Shown here piece after piece: positions 52,206 to 53,638 of a stretch of DNA of 53,638 nt. Source of the DNA: Caryophanales bacterium UBA1188 (GTDB lineage: Bacteria > Bacillota_I > Bacilli_A > Izemoplasmatales > UBA1188); NCBI GenBank assembly GCA_002310135.1, contig DBYK01000004.1, positions 655 through 54,292 of the forward strand, written 5' to 3'. Both the position numbers and the translations under genes were made by a program. Position 1 is the stretch's first letter, and the number at the start of each line of letters is the position of its first letter. The notes below the pieces were generated by a model. The model was given only the letters and a program-made list of their open reading frames with translations. It ran no database searches and was not told the origin of the DNA.

Positions 52206-53159
52206 ATGCCATTAGTAAACACTAAAGAAATGTTTGAAAAAGCATATAAAGAAGGATACGCTATAGGCGCATTCAACGTTAACAACATGGAAATTGTTCA
52301 AGGAATTACTGAAGCTGCAGGAGAATTAAACTCACCAGTAATACTTCAAGTTTCTGCAGGAGCTAGAAAATACGCTAATCCTAAATATTTGAAGCATTTA
52401 GTTGAAGCTGCGATTGAGAATTATCCAAATATACCAATTGCTCTTCACTTAGACCATGGTGATTCATTTGAAATTTGTAAATCATGTATCGATGATGGCT
52501 TTTCATCAGTAATGATTGATGGATCAAAACTTGATTTTGAAGAAAACATCAAAGTTACTAAGATGGTTTGTGATTATGCTCACGATGTTAAAGCACGTGG
52601 AAGATACATTACTGTAGAAGGAGAACTCGGTAAACTCGCAGGAATTGAAGATGCAGTAAACGTTAAAGATGAAGATGCACAATTCACTAATCCTGATGAA
52701 GTAGAAGAATTCGTTAAGCGTACTGGTGTAGATTCTTTAGCAATCGCTATTGGAACATCTCATGGTGCATATAAATTTAAACCTGGACAAAAACCTAGAT
52801 TACGTTTAGATATCTTAGAAGAAGTTTCAAGAAGACTCCCAGGTTTTCCAATAGTTCTTCATGGTGCATCAAGCGTTCCACAAGAATTCGTTAAGATAAT
52901 TAATGAAAATGGTGGAGCAATGCCAAATGCAATAGGCATTCCAGAAGATCAACTAAGAGAAGCTGCAAAACGTGCAGTATGCAAGATAAATATTGATTCA
53001 GATTTAAGAGTTGCATTAACTGCAGCAATCAGAAAACACTTCAACGATCATCCAGATCACTTTGACCCAAGACAATATTTAACTGATGCAAGAGCTAACA
53101 TTAAAGAATTAGTTGCTCATAAGATTAAAGATGTTTTAGGTTCAGAAAATAAAGCATAA
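52206..53159 (+). CDS. fba: Class II fructose-bisphosphate aldolase
   Basis: A 317-residue zinc aldolase interconverting fructose-1,6-bisphosphate and two triose phosphates in glycolysis. The signature ALHLDHGDSFE holds zinc and catalytic residues; VMIDGSKLDFEEN, EGELGKLAG, TSHGAYKF, VLHGASSVP and the phosphate-binding INIDSDLR follow in order. The GAYKF and NIDSD forms suit fructose bisphosphate rather than tagatose bisphosphate, but a tagatose role is not excluded. AAGGAG precedes the ATG. Monocistronic. Confidence 0.95.
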   Translation: MPLVNTKEMFEKAYKEGYAIGAFNVNNMEIVQGITEAAGELNSPVILQVSAGARKYANPKYLKHLVEAAIENYPNIPIALHLDHGDSFEICKSCIDDGFSSVMIDGSKLDFEENIKVTKMVCDYAHDVKARGRYITVEGELGKLAGIEDAVNVKDEDAQFTNPDEVEEFVKRTGVDSLAIAIGTSHGAYKFKPGQKPRLRLDILEEVSRRLPGFPIVLHGASSVPQEFVKIINENGGAMPNAIGIPEDQLREAAKRAVCKINIDSDLRVALTAAIRKHFNDHPDHFDPRQYLTDARANIKELVAHKIKDVLGSENKA

Positions 53160-53177
53160 TCAAATTATTAGTATTTA

Positions 53178-53233
53178 AAAAAAGAGTTGAGCTAGTACCT
53201 TAAATTTAAGGAAATGCTAGCTCTTTTATTTTT
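53178..53233 (+). terminator. Compound terminator after fba
   Basis: Outer stem GAGCTAG (53189-53195) with CTAGCTC (53217-53223) encloses a second palindrome CCTTAAATTTAAGG (53198-53211). A-rich and T-rich flanks extend it. Confidence 0.8.
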
Positions 53234-53244
53234 TTTGATATCGT

Positions 53245-53253
53245 TGTTATAAT
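53245..53253 (+). promoter_or_regulatory. Possible promoter of the non-coding transcript
   Basis: TGTTATAAT, an extended -10 just after the fba terminator. A -35 is not clear. Confidence 0.4.
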
Positions 53254-53254
53254 A

Positions 53255-53415
53255 ATATATTTGTCTAACAAATTAGATGCAATAATAGCGATTCTCTTGA
53301 TTAGTAGACACTTGAGAGTGTCTGCCTTTTAACGAAGCGGAATGGGAACGCTAAATATAACTAATAAATAAAACGAAATAGAAAGGGGTTTTGCTGATAA
53401 TCAAAATCCTTTTTT
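53255..53415 (+). ncRNA. Candidate structured non-coding RNA, unrecognised
   Basis: No ORF longer than nine codons is present, yet the stretch has its own extended -10 and a strong terminator, and richer GC than nearby spacers. Hairpins: TTG-TCTAA/TTAGA-CAA (53261-53282), a strong AGACACT/AGTGTCT (53306-53323, extendable by GT/GC), AGCG/CGCT (53336-53352, or TAGCG 53286-53290 with CGCTA 53349-53353). The terminator closes it. It matches no riboswitch or small-RNA family I know. It could also be the leader of the ATPase gene. Confidence 0.4.
53382..53415 (+). terminator. Terminator of the candidate ncRNA
   Basis: A 12-bp stem with two G-T wobbles (53382-53393 with 53402-53413), 8-nt loop and T run. 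Confidence 0.75.
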
Positions 53416-53443
53416 ATATTGCTGATATATAAAAAAGGTGACT

Positions 53444-53526
53444 TTGCGCAATATACATATTATATCCAAAAAATATATTGCGTATTATCCGCGAAATGAT
53501 AAAAAAATATCTTGCGCATTATGCAA
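53444..53526 (+). repeat. Cluster of TTGCGCA-like motifs upstream of ATPase gene
   Basis: TTGCGCA occurs at 53444-53450 and 53512-53518, and TTGCGT at 53478-53483. CGCAATATA (53447-53455) and TATATTGCG (53474-53482) form a 9-bp inverted repeat, and TTGC/GCAA (53512-53526) another dyad. The second TTGCGCA is also the -35. These GC-bearing motifs stand out in AT-rich DNA and may be operator sites. Confidence 0.45.
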
Positions 53527-53540
53527 TTAGGGTGTATAAT
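53512..53540 (+). promoter_or_regulatory. Promoter of the partial ATPase gene
   Basis: TTGCGC (53512-53517), 17-bp spacer, TATAAT (53535-53540). Confidence 0.6.
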
Positions 53541-53562
53541 GATAGCGAAAGGAGATACATAT

Positions 53563-53638
53563 ATGGAACTGAAAAGAAAAATATACGCTAAGCTTTTAGA
53601 ATGGAAAGAAATAATGAGCAAAGATTATGCGTTGATGA
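53563..53638 (+). CDS. AAA-family ATP-binding protein (DUF4143-type), 3' end cut by window
   Basis: Only the first 25 codons are present. The opening MELKRKIYAKLLEWKE followed by KDYALM matches the usual start of AAA_14/DUF4143 ATPases, whose next residues are normally IEGARRVGKS; that P-loop lies beyond the window. AAAGGAG stands before ATG 53563. Codons such as CTG and GCG appear that are rare in the rest of the window, so recent acquisition is possible but the sample is tiny. Confidence 0.6.
   Translation, partial: MELKRKIYAKLLEWKEIMSKDYALM

Noticed and set aside
53343..53372. Nine-codon open frame in the fba-ATPase spacer
   Set aside because: Too short, without a ribosome site, and inside a likely structured RNA.
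1..53638. CRISPR array, insertion sequence or prophage
   Set aside because: No regularly spaced repeats, transposase, integrase or phage structural genes were found.
1..53638. Mycoplasma genetic code (UGA as Trp)
   Set aside because: UGA serves as stop in several genes and Trp is coded by UGG throughout.

Overview
AT-rich (roughly 70% A+T) bacterial chromosome segment with 47 protein-coding genes, the last one cut by the window end, and two tRNA genes, the first one cut by the window start. UGA is a stop (for example the genes ending at 14837 and 23395) and all Trp codons seen are UGG, so this is the standard code and not the Mycoplasma code. The gene set (cmk-rpsA-der followed by hup, recD2, DegV, DUF1846, DUF697, GPH sugar symporters, rubrerythrin, BspA-like and zinc-ribbon lipoproteins) suggests an anaerobic, sugar-fermenting low-GC Firmicute of the Bacilli/Erysipelotrichales/Mollicutes-relative type, probably from a gut or rumen. 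That placement is an inference from gene content only.

Layout. 1-136: tRNA-Asn (partial) and tRNA-Glu with a terminator. 377-6791: a large secreted esterase lipoprotein with two CBM6-like domains, a DUF1846 protein and a GPH-family sugar symporter; the esterase and symporter fit a plant-polysaccharide lifestyle. 6827-9095: divergent UDP-galactopyranose mutase and family 2 glycosyltransferase (surface galactofuranose). 9182-12491: co-directional Lgt-like, CPBP-protease-like, DUF362 and DUF3737 genes. 12475-14837: Crp/Fnr regulator divergent from an ABC binding-protein/permease pair, with a perfect 14-bp palindrome between them. 14848-17750: DUF2079 membrane protein divergent from DUF2804. 17897-22397: DegV, inorganic pyrophosphatase, M16C peptidase. 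22520-25014: MscS channel, HAD phosphatase, DUF218, P-loop kinase-like operon. 25111-30490: FAD oxidoreductase; GH13 glucosidase, Nudix, exonuclease III and DUF697 chain. 30583-33873: a signal-less esterase and a leucine-rich-repeat lipoprotein. 33991-37706: cmk-rpsA-der and hup. 37759-38761 (minus): CPBP protease and XRE regulator. 38832-42684: rdgB, YfcE-like phosphodiesterase and a 922-residue TPR protein whose C-terminal half looks like a degenerate PAS-GGDEF-EAL. 42814-47142: rubrerythrin, proS, then TtcA-like and peptidase T on the minus strand. 47236-52111: recD2 and a YdjI/YdjG-like membrane/zinc-ribbon cluster. 52206-53638: fructose-bisphosphate aldolase, a possible structured RNA with its own terminator, and the start of an AAA ATPase.

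Transcription signals are unusually readable. Most units end in strong intrinsic terminators, several of them bidirectional and overlapping the stop codons of convergent genes. Eight transcription units are preceded by the same 11-base extended -10 element TATGATAWAAT. Three genes (DUF2079, rdgB, recD2) have a -10 box so close to the ATG, and no Shine-Dalgarno, that leaderless or near-leaderless mRNAs are likely.

The best candidates for something undescribed are the degenerate TPR-PAS-GGDEF-EAL protein, the Lgt paralogue with replaced catalytic residues, the non-coding transcript candidate at 53255-53415 with the TTGCGCA motif cluster next to it, and the YdjI/YdjG/small-membrane-protein cluster without PspA. 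No CRISPR array, IS element, prophage or recognisable riboswitch was seen.
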